A stretch of DNA of 64,000 nucleotides from Terriglobia bacterium (GTDB lineage Bacteria; Acidobacteriota; Terriglobia; Bryobacterales; UBA6623), in assembly GCA_009841225.1 (NCBI GenBank), contig VXMF01000030.1:338228-402227 (forward strand), written 5' to 3'. Made by a program: the position numbers and the translations under genes. Below are positions 17,835-27,423 of the stretch, piece after piece. Each line of letters begins with the position of its first letter. Position 1 is the stretch's first letter. The notes below the pieces were generated by a model that saw only the letters and a program-made list of their open reading frames with translations, was not told the DNA's origin and searched no databases.

Positions 17835-18069
17835 TCGTTCAGCCGGTATCCACGAACCAACCAACTGACTCTCGGCACCGGTCCTGCTCGTCCCAAGAGA
17901 ACCGTCGCTGGTACGGGCGCGGGCCTCTCGCCCGAGGTCAACATCGTACCGCTTGGCGCGTCTATCGCCGCGCAGCGACGGCACAGGCTAACGGAGCGTT
18001 TCACCGCTCATCACGGCGCCTCTCGGGGTAACCAACACCGCTTCAGGCCAGCCATTGTTTACAGCAACC

Positions 18070-19074
18070 ATGGAGACCCGCAGCAAATTGAATCGGCGTG
18101 AATTCTTGGGCACTGCCGCCCTCGCGAGCTCGGCACTGGGAGCGGGCGCCGCCTTCGGCGCGGCTGCCACGCCAGAGACGCTGGTCGCTCAGCTGCACCA
18201 GAGCCTCACGTCGGAACAGGCCGAAACCATGGTGCTGCCGTTCGACAGTCCGCTGCGCTCGCGGGTAGAGAACAACTGGCACATCACGGACGCTCGGGTG
18301 GGCCGCTTCTTCAATCCCGACCAGCAGGCTCTGATCGAGCAGATCTTCATGGATCTGCACGCGCCGGAATTCGCCGACTCGCTCAGGAAGCACGTCAGGG
18401 ACGACTTCGGCAGCGTGCGCAACCTTTCCGTGGCGCTGTTCGGAACGCCGGGTTCGGGAAAGTTCGAGTTTGTCATCACCGGCCGGCACTGCACGGCCCG
18501 TTGCGATGGGGATTCGGTGGGAGGAGCCGCCTTTGGCGGACCGATCTTTTACGGCCATGAAGGCGAGAGCTTCTATGAGAAGCCGACGCATCCGAACAAC
18601 GTGTATTGGTTTCAGGCGCAGCAAGCGAACGAAGTATTTCGCGCTCTAGACGGCAAGCAGCGGGCGCTGGCCTTGCGGCCCAGGGCGCCGCGCGAGCGCA
18701 GCGTGCATACCGTCGTGCCGTCTGCTTCCCCGGACGGCTTGCCGGTGTCGGAGATGTCCGCAGACCAGCGGGGATTGGTGAACCAGACTCTGAGCGATCT
18801 GCTCTCGCCGTTCCGCAAGCGCGACCGAGACGAGGCCATGCGTCACATCGAGGCCGCCGGCGGCGTGGAAAAGCTGACGATGGCCTTCTATCAGAACCAG
18901 GACCTCGGCAACGACGGCGTGTGGGACGTTTGGAAGCTGGAGAGCCCGACGATGATCTGGTATTTTCGCGGGTCGCCCCACGTGCATGTCTGGGTCAACG
19001 TCCAAGAGAACCCCGGCTGGACGCCCCCGGACGGCTCCTCGAGCAGTTGGTGGCAGAGCCTCGTCGGCGCCTAG
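18070..19074 (+). CDS. Tat-exported DUF3500-like protein
   Basis: A 334-residue protein with a twin-arginine signal (LNRREFLGTAALASSALG). The body resembles DUF3500 proteins: a repeated FGTPGSGKFEFVITGRHC segment, GGPIFYGHEG, and a closing WYFRGSPHVHVWVNV strand. DUF3500 function is unknown; its members are exported and found widely in Planctomycetes and Acidobacteria. The ATG at 18070 is preferred over an in-frame TTG at 18055 because it begins the signal peptide. Assignment to DUF3500 is from memory of the motif pattern and needs a profile check. It is convergent with the giant CRTAC gene. Confidence 0.65.
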   Translation: METRSKLNRREFLGTAALASSALGAGAAFGAAATPETLVAQLHQSLTSEQAETMVLPFDSPLRSRVENNWHITDARVGRFFNPDQQALIEQIFMDLHAPEFADSLRKHVRDDFGSVRNLSVALFGTPGSGKFEFVITGRHCTARCDGDSVGGAAFGGPIFYGHEGESFYEKPTHPNNVYWFQAQQANEVFRALDGKQRALALRPRAPRERSVHTVVPSASPDGLPVSEMSADQRGLVNQTLSDLLSPFRKRDRDEAMRHIEAAGGVEKLTMAFYQNQDLGNDGVWDVWKLESPTMIWYFRGSPHVHVWVNVQENPGWTPPDGSSSSWWQSLVGA

Positions 19075-19090
19075 CCCCGCTGCCAGGGCC

Positions 19091-22000
19091 TCAGCGGCCC
19101 TGCAATTGCAAGAGTGCCTGCCTTGCGGCAGCGTGTTCGGGACTGCGCTCCAGCAGTTGCCGCAGCACCTGTCTGGAACTCTCGTAGTCGCCTCGGTCGG
19201 CATGCAGGCGTGCCAAGTTCATATAGGACGTAGCGAAGTCCGGCGCTTGCTCGATCCCGAAGCGGAGTGCGGCGATGGCATCCCCGACCTGGCCGAGCTG
19301 GACGTACAGGATCGCTAGGTTGTTGATGGCCTCGATGTGATCGCGCCGGTTCTCGATCGCCTGCTGGAAGCGTGCGCGAGCGTCGTGCAGGCGCCCCTGT
19401 TTGGCCAAGACAAGGCCGAGCTGGTTCGCCGCTTCGGCGTCAGCGGCATCCAGCTGTAGGGCCCGGCGCAGCAGCCGCTCCGCCTCGGGCGAATCGCCGA
19501 GGCGGCTCCGCGCCTGCGCCGCGTTGACCAGTGCGTACGGAAGGTCCGCATTGAGGTCCAAGGCGCGCTGAAAGTGCTCCGAGGCAGCCAAGAAGTCCTC
19601 GCGGGCCATGGCTAGGCCGCCCAGGTTGTTCCAAAGCTCGGGCGAGTCGCTCTTCAGCGATACCGCCCGCTCGAGCCAGGTCTCGGCCTCGGAGAGATTG
19701 CCCGCCTGAAGCTCGATCTGGCCGATCGCAAGCCATGCCTTGAAGTTGCCCCCGGGCACCGTCGCCGCTTCGCGCAGATACGGCAGCGCGAGGGCCGGGT
19801 AACCCGCCTGCAAGAATGCCGATCCCATGCGGAAGTGGTTCCTCGTGCCGGAACTCATGTAATAACGCCCTTCAAACGGCAGGCCTGCCCCGCGGGTGCG
19901 AGAGAGAAGGCGTTCGCGATCACTCCGGAGTTCCTCCTCGCTCGGGAGGCCGGGATAGACCTTGTGAACCTTGCTCTGGGAGTCGATCAGCATCACGAGC
20001 GGCAGCCGGAGTCCGGTCCGGTAGTCGAACAGATACCTCCTGAAAATCGCGAAAGCGGCAGCTTGATCCGGCGGCGCGACGCTCAAGTCGACGACTTTGA
20101 ACGGCACCGTCGACGGAGCTGTGGCCAGTCCTCCGTCGGTCAGGACCAGAAATCCCGGCTCGGCGGGCTCGGGCAGCGGTACGGGGTCCACCAGCCAAGT
20201 AGGCTCGAACACGAGGCGGTTGTCAGGCTCGAGCGGCCGAACAGGCCGTGCCGGACCGCTAGCCGCTGCCAAGGGAGTAACTTGGGGGTCGGAATCGCCT
20301 TCGCGAACGCGGTAGCGATGTCCCGCCGCCAAATCTTCGAAGGCCTGTCGGCCTCCCGACGGCCAATGGACCGTGACCTTGCGGGCAATCTCCTGCTCGC
20401 CGAGTCCGAATGACAGACGCTTGGTGTGCTGGGAAACGTAGCCGGAACCGGCCGACAGCGACTGGGCATGCGTTCCGCCGTCGGTTTCCACCTTGACGAT
20501 AGCCCCGATCGCGTCGCGGTTGGAGCGAGTGCCCTCCAGCTCGAGCACCAAGGGCTTGCGACCACCGGCGGAGTCGTTGCGGAAGGCCCGCAGCTGCAAC
20601 CCGAGGCGACTCTTGAGCAGCAAGTCAGGACTGCCATCGCCGCTAAGGTCGGTCACTGCGAAAGCCCGGCTGTCGGCAGGCAGGTCAAGCCCGGAGATCC
20701 CGGAAAAATCGCGGTATCGTCCCCCGCGCCGAGCGTAGAAGACGTTTGGCTCGTTGCCGTTCCAGCTATAGTCTTCGCGGACCATTTGATTCAGGCAGTT
20801 CCAGCCCGTCTCGTAATCGGGCATCGGCGTGGTGTCCGAGGCGGATTGCGCCACGACCCGACGCCAGAAGAAGCTGCACAGGTCCTTGTCCGGCGAATGC
20901 GTGATCATCCCGGCGGTCACGAGAATCTCGGGGGTGCCGTCCAGATCGAAGTCAAATCCGTCGCCGGACCACGACCAGCGGCCCATCTCCACTCCTTCCC
21001 TCGCCGCGCTGTACTCGAGCGATCCTCCGCCGCGATTGCGGTACAGCGAATTGCCTTTCGTGTGACCGTGGAACGCTTCCGGCGTGGCACCGTCCCGAAC
21101 CGGCCCGAACCCCGGATCGCGAGCCACGCGCTGTCCGGCGGCGGTCCACATGTTCGTGACATACAGGTCCAAGCGCCCGTCGCCGTCGTAGTCGAACCAA
21201 GCCGCGCTCATGCCCGGACCGATGTCCTGCACGCCCTTCTCGTCGGCAATGTCCCGGAAGCGTCCGTCCGAGTACTTGTAGAGATTATTCCGGCCAAAGT
21301 CGTTGGCAACGTAGAGCTCGGGCCAGCCGTCCTCGTCATAGTCGCACCATGCGGCGGCGAAGCTGTAGCGGTCGTTGTTCTCGCCGAATCCCGACTCCGC
21401 CGTCACGTCCACGAAAGCGCCGCCTCCGTCGCTTTGCAGCTCGTTGCGAAACAAGAAGTTCGGCGGCCCGTTCTGCGCGTCGTGATAGGGCGAGGGATAG
21501 CGGTACTGATCCTCGCTCTGGAAATACAGGTACGAGCACAGGTACAGGTCCAGCTTGCCATCGCGATCATAGTCGGCGGCTGCCATGCCCGCGAACGTGC
21601 CCAGGGCCCGCTGATCGAACCGGAAGGCGTTCTCGCGGAAGCGAAATCGGCCCGAGCCATCGTTGAGGAATAGCAGTGGCCCGGCGGATGTAAGCACGAT
21701 CAAGTCTTGGAGCCCCAGGTTCCTCAAGTCTAGGAACAGCGCTTGGGCCGTGTTGTCCAAGACTCCGACTCCCGCCTCTTCCGTGATGTCGGCCCAGGTC
21801 CCGTCCGCCCCCCTGCTGTAGAGCCGGTTTGGCAATCCGCCCGGCTGGCACACGTACAACTCGTCCCAGCCGTCACCGTCGATATCGCCGACCGCGACAC
21901 CTTGGTTGCCGTAGATTCCGATGCCGGAGGCCGGATCAAGCCTTGAGCGCCAGTAGGGAACGCCCCTGGCGAGCTGGTCGCGAAACGAGTCGAGGTGGCC

Positions 22001-22573
22001 AAACATTTCCGCCGTGACGTCGGCGAACAAGGGCCGTGGGGACTTCGTGACGGTTTCAGCGATAGGTTCGAATCTGGAGAGCCGGTCGCCCGACCATTGC
22101 ATGCGCCACTGGCCCACGCGATATTCGAGGCCGGCTGCAGTTTCCGAGGCGACTTCGAATCGCACAACGTCGTCTGGGAGCGCGTGAAATCCGGCCCGCC
22201 GCACTTTGCCGAGCGCGGCGGCCCAGCGCCGCAGGCCGGTGGCAAAGCCTTCCGAGCCAGGGCCGAAGCGCGCCTCGAGCACCTGCCCTTCCCCGACGTA
22301 TTCCAGCGGCATCGGGGACGGGCCGCGGAAGCCTTGCGCCAGCGGGAGCTCACCGTCAGGCAGCATCGCAGCCAGAGCCCGCTCGATTCTCATTCCCTCC
22401 GCTTCCAGTTCGAAGGCGTCGCCGGCAGGATCGACCAAGCCTCGCAGGTCGTCGCAAGGCCCGGGCTCGCGGAACTGCACCGGAAACTCTTCCGCTGCCG
22501 GTAGCGGGCTCGGTCGGAATGCGGCGCCGACCGTCAGCCAAGCCAGGAAGTCGCGGCGCTCCAGCGCGCTCAT
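19091..22573 (-). CDS. Giant FG-GAP/ASPIC-UnbV (CRTAC-like) protein with C-terminal TPR repeats
   Basis: A 1160-residue probably exported protein. The order is: a Tat-like N-terminus (RRDFLAWLTVGAAF); a unique region to about 200; six or so VCBS/FG-GAP calcium-loop repeats of the form D.DGDG..DLY between about 220 and 660; an ASPIC/UnbV domain (HTKRLSFGLGEQ) around 675-740; a thioredoxin-fold-like segment around 790-870 without a CxxC pair; and TPR repeats from about 905 to the end. Such proteins are typical of Acidobacteria and Planctomycetes and are thought to act in extracellular binding or assembly; function is not established. The next gene upstream lies 97 bases away on the same strand. 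Confidence 0.85.
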   Translation of the reverse strand: MSALERRDFLAWLTVGAAFRPSPLPAAEEFPVQFREPGPCDDLRGLVDPAGDAFELEAEGMRIERALAAMLPDGELPLAQGFRGPSPMPLEYVGEGQVLEARFGPGSEGFATGLRRWAAALGKVRRAGFHALPDDVVRFEVASETAAGLEYRVGQWRMQWSGDRLSRFEPIAETVTKSPRPLFADVTAEMFGHLDSFRDQLARGVPYWRSRLDPASGIGIYGNQGVAVGDIDGDGWDELYVCQPGGLPNRLYSRGADGTWADITEEAGVGVLDNTAQALFLDLRNLGLQDLIVLTSAGPLLFLNDGSGRFRFRENAFRFDQRALGTFAGMAAADYDRDGKLDLYLCSYLYFQSEDQYRYPSPYHDAQNGPPNFLFRNELQSDGGGAFVDVTAESGFGENNDRYSFAAAWCDYDEDGWPELYVANDFGRNNLYKYSDGRFRDIADEKGVQDIGPGMSAAWFDYDGDGRLDLYVTNMWTAAGQRVARDPGFGPVRDGATPEAFHGHTKGNSLYRNRGGGSLEYSAAREGVEMGRWSWSGDGFDFDLDGTPEILVTAGMITHSPDKDLCSFFWRRVVAQSASDTTPMPDYETGWNCLNQMVREDYSWNGNEPNVFYARRGGRYRDFSGISGLDLPADSRAFAVTDLSGDGSPDLLLKSRLGLQLRAFRNDSAGGRKPLVLELEGTRSNRDAIGAIVKVETDGGTHAQSLSAGSGYVSQHTKRLSFGLGEQEIARKVTVHWPSGGRQAFEDLAAGHRYRVREGDSDPQVTPLAAASGPARPVRPLEPDNRLVFEPTWLVDPVPLPEPAEPGFLVLTDGGLATAPSTVPFKVVDLSVAPPDQAAAFAIFRRYLFDYRTGLRLPLVMLIDSQSKVHKVYPGLPSEEELRSDRERLLSRTRGAGLPFEGRYYMSSGTRNHFRMGSAFLQAGYPALALPYLREAATVPGGNFKAWLAIGQIELQAGNLSEAETWLERAVSLKSDSPELWNNLGGLAMAREDFLAASEHFQRALDLNADLPYALVNAAQARSRLGDSPEAERLLRRALQLDAADAEAANQLGLVLAKQGRLHDARARFQQAIENRRDHIEAINNLAILYVQLGQVGDAIAALRFGIEQAPDFATSYMNLARLHADRGDYESSRQVLRQLLERSPEHAAARQALLQLQGR

Positions 22574-22670
22574 CGCCGCACCTGCCCGGCTGAGGGCTCG
22601 CTCGCCGTCAGCCCGCCATGGACTTGCCCCGGTGTCGGTCGCATGCCCCCCACCAGCATCCGGCCCCGCG

Positions 22671-23789
22671 CTATTGCGGCCTCAATGCCTGTACGCGCGC
22701 CTCAAAGCCTGAAATCGCCTTGGCCAGGTCGGATGGCCTGCGCAGTGCGAACTCTCGACCATCCATGGCGCGCACGAACTTGCCCATGGCCCCGTTCCAA
22801 GCAAAGCGCGAGCCGTCAAAGAACGCTACCGGTATACCTAGGTCGCGGTAGCCGGCCAAGATGTTGGACGGCAGCCGCTTGCCGAAGTTCATCTCATGAC
22901 CGATGAAGACCACGCCATCAGGGATCTCGGACAACCGCAGTTCTTCAACCAGCATTTCCTGAAAGAACTCCATCTCGCTTCCCCGCATGAGGTCTCGGTA
23001 GTCGACGGAGTCCGGCCTCAGCTGCTGGATCATCTTGGTCATTGGAGAAAAGTCGATGATGGGCTGGTAGTCCTGACGCGCCACTACGCGCTGGTCCTCG
23101 AAGCTGAACACCACGACCGAGAATTGGTTAAAGCTCTGGCTGCGCCCGAGCTGCCGTAGCGCCGCGATATGGGGCAGGATGTGGACCAGACGCGTCCGGG
23201 CGACGCGGCCTCGGCGGCCCAGTACGTCCAAGCTAATGAAGATCTTCAAGCGGTGCGGGGATCTGAGATGCGGCCGCTCGATCGCCTCCTCGTTACGAAA
23301 CATGTACATCGCCGTGTCCACGATCTCGCCTGGCTCGAGCGTTACATCTATGCCGCGCTCCTTGCGGGACAGCTTGGCCTTGAGCACCTTGACTCCCTGG
23401 CACGATCGCCCGTCACTGTCACGAATGCGCCAACTGCTGCGGTATTCTCCGACACCGAGCGACACCGCGCTGGGGAAGTTGAACTCTCCGGAAACTCCTT
23501 GAGGAACGGGCTGCGTGGCTTGGAGGCGGTGCGCCACCCGCTTCATTTCGCCGGGAGTGCCGTTGATGGGCTCGACCTCCATGACCACCCTGAGATCCAC
23601 CTCGCGTTGCCAGAATTGCTTGACCGGCAAGCTGAACCAGTGGCCGGCGACGAAGCGGAAATCGAAATCGAGGCCCGGCTGGAGCGTCGCGGAGCGGCAC
23701 TTAAGCGCGTCGTTTCGCGGCGACTGGCCATGAGCGATCCCGGCCAACGCCACTACAACACAGACCAGCAGTCTCAGAAACGCTCGCAT
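22671..23789 (-). CDS. Secreted VWA-like protein of acidobacterial type
   Basis: A 372-residue protein with a signal peptide (RLLVCVVVALAGIAHGQ). Residues about 30-130 are beta-rich. The second half is an alpha/beta domain that resembles a von Willebrand A fold (LKIFISLDVLG, then FSVVVFSFEDQ, PDGVVFIGHEMNFG and IPVAFFDGSRF), as found in acidobacterial VWFA-related families. The canonical DxSxS metal site is not obvious, so metal-dependent binding is doubtful. It lies just upstream of the CRTAC gene on the same strand, 97 bases away, and the two could be one unit. Function unknown. Confidence 0.6.
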   Translation of the reverse strand: MRAFLRLLVCVVVALAGIAHGQSPRNDALKCRSATLQPGLDFDFRFVAGHWFSLPVKQFWQREVDLRVVMEVEPINGTPGEMKRVAHRLQATQPVPQGVSGEFNFPSAVSLGVGEYRSSWRIRDSDGRSCQGVKVLKAKLSRKERGIDVTLEPGEIVDTAMYMFRNEEAIERPHLRSPHRLKIFISLDVLGRRGRVARTRLVHILPHIAALRQLGRSQSFNQFSVVVFSFEDQRVVARQDYQPIIDFSPMTKMIQQLRPDSVDYRDLMRGSEMEFFQEMLVEELRLSEIPDGVVFIGHEMNFGKRLPSNILAGYRDLGIPVAFFDGSRFAWNGAMGKFVRAMDGREFALRRPSDLAKAISGFEARVQALRPQ

Positions 23790-23839
23790 CCAGCTCAGGC
23801 GACAGCCAAAGTATCACCATAGCGCGGAATCCCCGCTGG

Positions 23840-23845
23840 TAAGAT
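23840..23845 (+). promoter_or_regulatory. -10-like hexamer before the MBL-fold hydrolase gene
   Basis: TAAGAT, nine bases before the GTG at 23855; AGGA in the gap could also act as a weak ribosome site. Confidence 0.35.
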
Positions 23846-23854
23846 AGGACTTCC

Positions 23855-24874
23855 GTGGGGCCGCCGCGGATACGCTTCCGCACTTTGGCTGCACCACCTC
23901 CCCCACCAAAAATCTGGCCTGCCGCTGCCGGCGCATGGCAGATTCGCCTGCCCCTTCCGTGGCAGCTGGCCAGCGTCAACGTGTTCTTGTTCAAGCGCGG
24001 CAACGGCTATTTCTTGCTAGACAGCGGCATCCGCACCGACGAATCGCTGCGGTCGCTGGAAGCGTCGCTGGCAACCGTCGGCGCAGATTGGGGATCAATC
24101 GGAGAGATCTTGGTCAGCCACTTGCACCCGGACCACATCGGGGCGGCCGCCGAGCTGCGCCGACGCTGCGGTGCGCCGGTGCGAATGCCGTTCGGAGAGT
24201 CCGACCTTGTCAGGCCGCTAGGCCCGCATCGCAGGTACTTCGGCAAAGCGGCGGCTTTCCTGCTCGACCACGGCGTGCCCCGCGCGCACGTGGAAGAGAT
24301 GCGCCGCGCGGCGGCTGCGGGATCGCACACCAGCGAGCGGATCGACGTTGACGGAGGCATCGCGGACGGAGAGCGGATCGAGTTCGATGGCGGCACCTTG
24401 GAAGCGGTTCCAGCGCCGGGCCATTCCCCGTCCCAACTCTGCTTCTACTGCCGAGAGCAAAGAGTGCTGTTCTCCACCGATGCCATCTTGCCGACCGTCA
24501 CGCCCAACATCGGCGTGCACTGGTTCTATCAAGACGATCCACTGGGCGACTACTTCCAGACGCTAAGCGCGCTCCACCGGCTCGAGGTCGACCGCGTCGT
24601 CCCGTCGCACGGCAGGCCGTTCGAAGGCCACCGCGAGTGGATCGAGAACACTCGTCAGCACCACCGGAATCGCTGCGACAGCATCGCGGACACTCTGGAC
24701 AGCGAGCCGAAACATGCGTACGCAATCGCAGGACAGGTCTGGGGAGAGGATCGCAATCTCTTGGACCGCCGCTTCGCGATGGCAGAATCCCTCTCGCACC
24801 TGCACTACATGGCGCTGGAGGGCAGGGTGAGCCGAGTGCTGGTCGACGGCATCACGCATTGGACGAGGCCCTGA
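23855..24874 (+). CDS. MBL-fold metallo-hydrolase
   Basis: A 339-residue metallo-beta-lactamase-fold enzyme. The zinc-binding SHLHPDHIG motif (His89, His91, Asp93, His94) and a later metal histidine in VPAPGHSPSQLC are intact, and FSTDAILP supplies the bridging aspartate. After the core, residues about 230-330 form a helical extension (HHRNRCDSIADTL) of the type seen in the broad MBL hydrolase group that includes lactonases and thioesterases. GTG start, with no ATG nearby in frame. It is followed 36 bases later by a 2-hydroxyacid dehydrogenase on the same strand, but that gene has its own -10-like box. Substrate unknown. Confidence 0.87.
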   Translation: MGPPRIRFRTLAAPPPPPKIWPAAAGAWQIRLPLPWQLASVNVFLFKRGNGYFLLDSGIRTDESLRSLEASLATVGADWGSIGEILVSHLHPDHIGAAAELRRRCGAPVRMPFGESDLVRPLGPHRRYFGKAAAFLLDHGVPRAHVEEMRRAAAAGSHTSERIDVDGGIADGERIEFDGGTLEAVPAPGHSPSQLCFYCREQRVLFSTDAILPTVTPNIGVHWFYQDDPLGDYFQTLSALHRLEVDRVVPSHGRPFEGHREWIENTRQHHRNRCDSIADTLDSEPKHAYAIAGQVWGEDRNLLDRRFAMAESLSHLHYMALEGRVSRVLVDGITHWTRP

Positions 24875-24893
24875 ACGGGCGGGCCGGGCAGCC

Positions 24894-24899
24894 TACAAT
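24894..24899 (+). promoter_or_regulatory. -10-like hexamer before the 2-hydroxyacid dehydrogenase gene
   Basis: TACAAT with 11 bases to the GTG at 24911. It suggests an independent, short-leader promoter between the two genes. Confidence 0.35.
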
Positions 24900-24910
24900 A
24901 GCTCTTTCCC

Positions 24911-25855
24911 GTGGCTCGCTTCCGTGTGATCGCAGACGGCCCGCTGGACGAGACCGTCATGGGATTCGCGGGGGCCGACATCGAATTCCTGCCGTGGCCC
25001 CAGCCCACGGGTGACCTCCCGGCACCGGTCGACGGCATTTACACGTACGGCCACCCACACGTCGACGGGTCCATGCTGGACGGGCTCCCAGGCGTCCGGG
25101 TGATCAGCAACTACGGAGTCGGGGTAGATCACATCAACGTCTTGGATGCGCATGATCGAGACATCCCTGTCGGTAACACGCCCAACATCCTGGACGGTGC
25201 CACTGCCGACACCGGCCTTGCGCTGCTGCTAGCGGCGGCGCGGCGCGTAGTAGAGGGCGACCGCTACGCCCGCTCGCCCGAATTCTTGCGCTATGACCCA
25301 GGCCACATGCTAGGGCGCGAAGCCCATTCCAGCACGCTGGGCATCATCGGCCTGGGAAACATCGGCGCACAAGTCGCGCGCCGGGCGCGGGGCTTCGACA
25401 TGCGCGTGCTGTACCACAACCGTCGCAGGCTCGCAGGAGCCGAGACGCAGCTGGAGGCGGAGTACGCGTCCTTCGAGGAACTGCTAGCGCAGTCGGACTA
25501 CGTGATGCTGACGTGCCCGCTGACCGAGGCGACCCATCACCTGATCGACGCAGCGGCGCTGCGAAAGATGAAGCGGACGGCGACTCTGATCAACGTCGCC
25601 CGCGGGCCCATCGTCGACACGCAGGCACTGTACGAGGCTTTGCGGGACGGACAGATCGCCAGTGCAGGGCTGGACGTGACCGATCCCGAGCCGTTGCCCA
25701 GAGATCATCCGCTGCTCGGATTGGACAACGTCACGATCTTGCCGCACCTCGGAAGCGCGACGATCGAAACTCGCCGCCAGATGGCCGAGATATCGATCCG
25801 AAACCTGCTCCTTGGGCTGCGCGGCCAGCCGCTGCTCCACACCGTGGAGCCGTGA
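24911..25855 (+). CDS. D-isomer-specific 2-hydroxyacid dehydrogenase
   Basis: A 314-residue NAD(P)-dependent reductase of 2-keto acids such as glyoxylate, hydroxypyruvate or 2-ketogluconate. The dinucleotide motif GLGNIG is at residues 147-152 and the catalytic triad is Arg231 (INVARGPIV), Glu260 (DVTDPEPLP) and His279 (LPHLGSAT). The N-terminal substrate loop NYGVGVDHINV is normal. Among the group it is closest in look to glyoxylate/hydroxypyruvate and 2-ketogluconate reductases. GTG start, which gives the usual N-terminus. Substrate is not set by context, since neighbours are unrelated. Confidence 0.92.
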   Translation: MARFRVIADGPLDETVMGFAGADIEFLPWPQPTGDLPAPVDGIYTYGHPHVDGSMLDGLPGVRVISNYGVGVDHINVLDAHDRDIPVGNTPNILDGATADTGLALLLAAARRVVEGDRYARSPEFLRYDPGHMLGREAHSSTLGIIGLGNIGAQVARRARGFDMRVLYHNRRRLAGAETQLEAEYASFEELLAQSDYVMLTCPLTEATHHLIDAAALRKMKRTATLINVARGPIVDTQALYEALRDGQIASAGLDVTDPEPLPRDHPLLGLDNVTILPHLGSATIETRRQMAEISIRNLLLGLRGQPLLHTVEP

Positions 25856-25943
25856 GCCAGCCATCGAGCCCTCGCTCCTGGGCGAGAGCTCCGTGCGCCC
25901 ATGATCCGCGCCGGCTTTCAACGGCGAGGAACCCTGGTGTCGC

Positions 25944-26903
25944 TTACAGCAGTTTCCCTATTCTCTCGGCCAACGCCGCCTCTTCCATGAAACCGGGGTT
26001 ATACAGCTGCACAACGCCCTGCCGATCTACCAGCACCAATGTGGGAGTTGTGCTGACTCCAAAGGCGACGAAATTCTCGGCGCTAATCGGTACCGGAACC
26101 ATTGACAGCAAGGGATGCTCGGCTACCTTGCCCTTCTCGATATGGGTGCGTTCCGCATCGGGGCTGGCGCCGTCACCGCGTTTCACATAACCGTACAGCC
26201 GCGTGGGCGCTACGACTCGGAAGCCTTCGCCTCGAAAGCGACGCTGCAATCTCAGCAGCACGGGCTTCTGGTCTTCGCAGTCTTCACACCAATGCGCCCA
26301 AAAGAAGAACAGCGTCACCTTGCCCGAGAGATCCGCGGCTTGGAATCGCCGCTGTCCCAGCCAGGCGCTGGTGTCGAGAGGCGGCATCGGCTTGCCCGCC
26401 AAGTCCAGGAACAACAGATTCTTGTTCAGCCTAGTCTCGATGCTCGTGTTGGCATACTGCTGCAGTCGCTCGCGCAAGAACGCGACTGCTTGGCCCCGGT
26501 CGCCCATCGCATCGTAGAACTTGCCGAGCGTTTCGATTGCCGCGCCGGTCGCGATCGACAGCGGACCGTTCGGGTCGACGTCGAGGTCTCGGCTTTCCAG
26601 GAGAAGTTCACACCCCTTGAGGGTGCGTTCGGAGTAGTCCGCCGCCTGATTCCAATCGCCGGCGATGGCACCGGCCCGGCCAACCCACGACATTGCCTCG
26701 AGCCACTCGGCGCCGAGGGCCTGGTCCTTCGGACGGTGCTCTTCAAACAGGGTTCGCGCTTGGGCGGGCCGCTTCGCGAACGCCAAATCCTTGATTTCCT
26801 TCGTTGGAGGCTTCGCCGCAGCCGCGCCAAGCGGGATCATTGCGGCACCCAGGGTCAAGATCCATGCGAGTATGACATGCATGATTGCTCCAAATAGCCG
26901 CAT
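25944..26903 (-). CDS. Exported thioredoxin-like (TlpA/redoxin) protein
   Basis: A 319-residue protein with a signal peptide (VILAWILTLGAAMIPLGAAAA) and a helical, TPR-like middle (about 35-165). The C-terminal thioredoxin-fold domain has the redox pair WCEDC in FFFWAHWCEDCEDQKPV and the cis-proline STTPTLVLVD. It should act outside the cytoplasm on disulfides or as a resistance/cytochrome-maturation type thiol reductase. WCxDC is less common than WCGPC or WCxPC. The upstream helical region probably recruits a partner. It stands alone; the ATG at 26903 lies nine bases after a TATGCT on its strand. Confidence 0.87.
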   Translation of the reverse strand: MRLFGAIMHVILAWILTLGAAMIPLGAAAAKPPTKEIKDLAFAKRPAQARTLFEEHRPKDQALGAEWLEAMSWVGRAGAIAGDWNQAADYSERTLKGCELLLESRDLDVDPNGPLSIATGAAIETLGKFYDAMGDRGQAVAFLRERLQQYANTSIETRLNKNLLFLDLAGKPMPPLDTSAWLGQRRFQAADLSGKVTLFFFWAHWCEDCEDQKPVLLRLQRRFRGEGFRVVAPTRLYGYVKRGDGASPDAERTHIEKGKVAEHPLLSMVPVPISAENFVAFGVSTTPTLVLVDRQGVVQLYNPGFMEEAALAERIGKLL

Positions 26904-27423
26904 CCACAGCTAAGCATAGGTCATCCTCGCGACAATTCGCTAGCGCCTGATCGTCAATCTCGGGTCTGGCCGACAGCAGATCCGGACCGCCGAAGATTCG
27001 GTCGCCACAAAGTTCAACCCTGTCGTCTGGGACGATTTCAACGCGCCTGAAGGCGGCCTGTTTCAGCGCTGCGCTGAGTTCTATAATCCGACCAACACTC
27101 CCCAGTGCAGCTTGCTTGTCGCAAATGCCGATTCCCGGCAGGCCGACCGGATCACAGTTGCGGGCAGCGCCCTCGGGCTTGAGCGGTCGCAACGTGTCTG
27201 GAGGCCGGCCGGAGGCTCACCTTCTGATTGGAATGCGGGCAGCGGCAGCCACCGGGGCCTTCTCCGCTCTGGTTCCTTTCGGAGCCACCGGCGATGAAGC
27301 GAGAGTCAATCAACACGTGCGGCCAAGAATTCTCTTAACTGCTGTTCCCTCCATCCCGGAGGCGGCTTCGTCCAGCGGTGGGTCCGCTGACTTGGGGTGC
27401 ACCAAACGGAGGAAATACAAGTG
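26904..27423. other. Divergent intergenic region with a possible gene remnant
   Basis: About 520 bases between the thioredoxin-like gene and the sulfatase. A rightward open stretch at roughly 26944-27300 encodes protein-like sequence (VATKFNPVVWDDFNAPEGG and later PTNTPQCSLLVANADS) but has no plausible start or ribosome site near its beginning. I could not assign it to a family. It may be a degraded gene or chance. Signals for both flanking genes must lie here too. Confidence 0.35.
26913..26918 (-). promoter_or_regulatory. -10-like hexamer before the thioredoxin-like gene
   Basis: TATGCT on the minus strand, nine bases before the ATG at 26903, with no Shine-Dalgarno sequence between. Confidence 0.35.
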
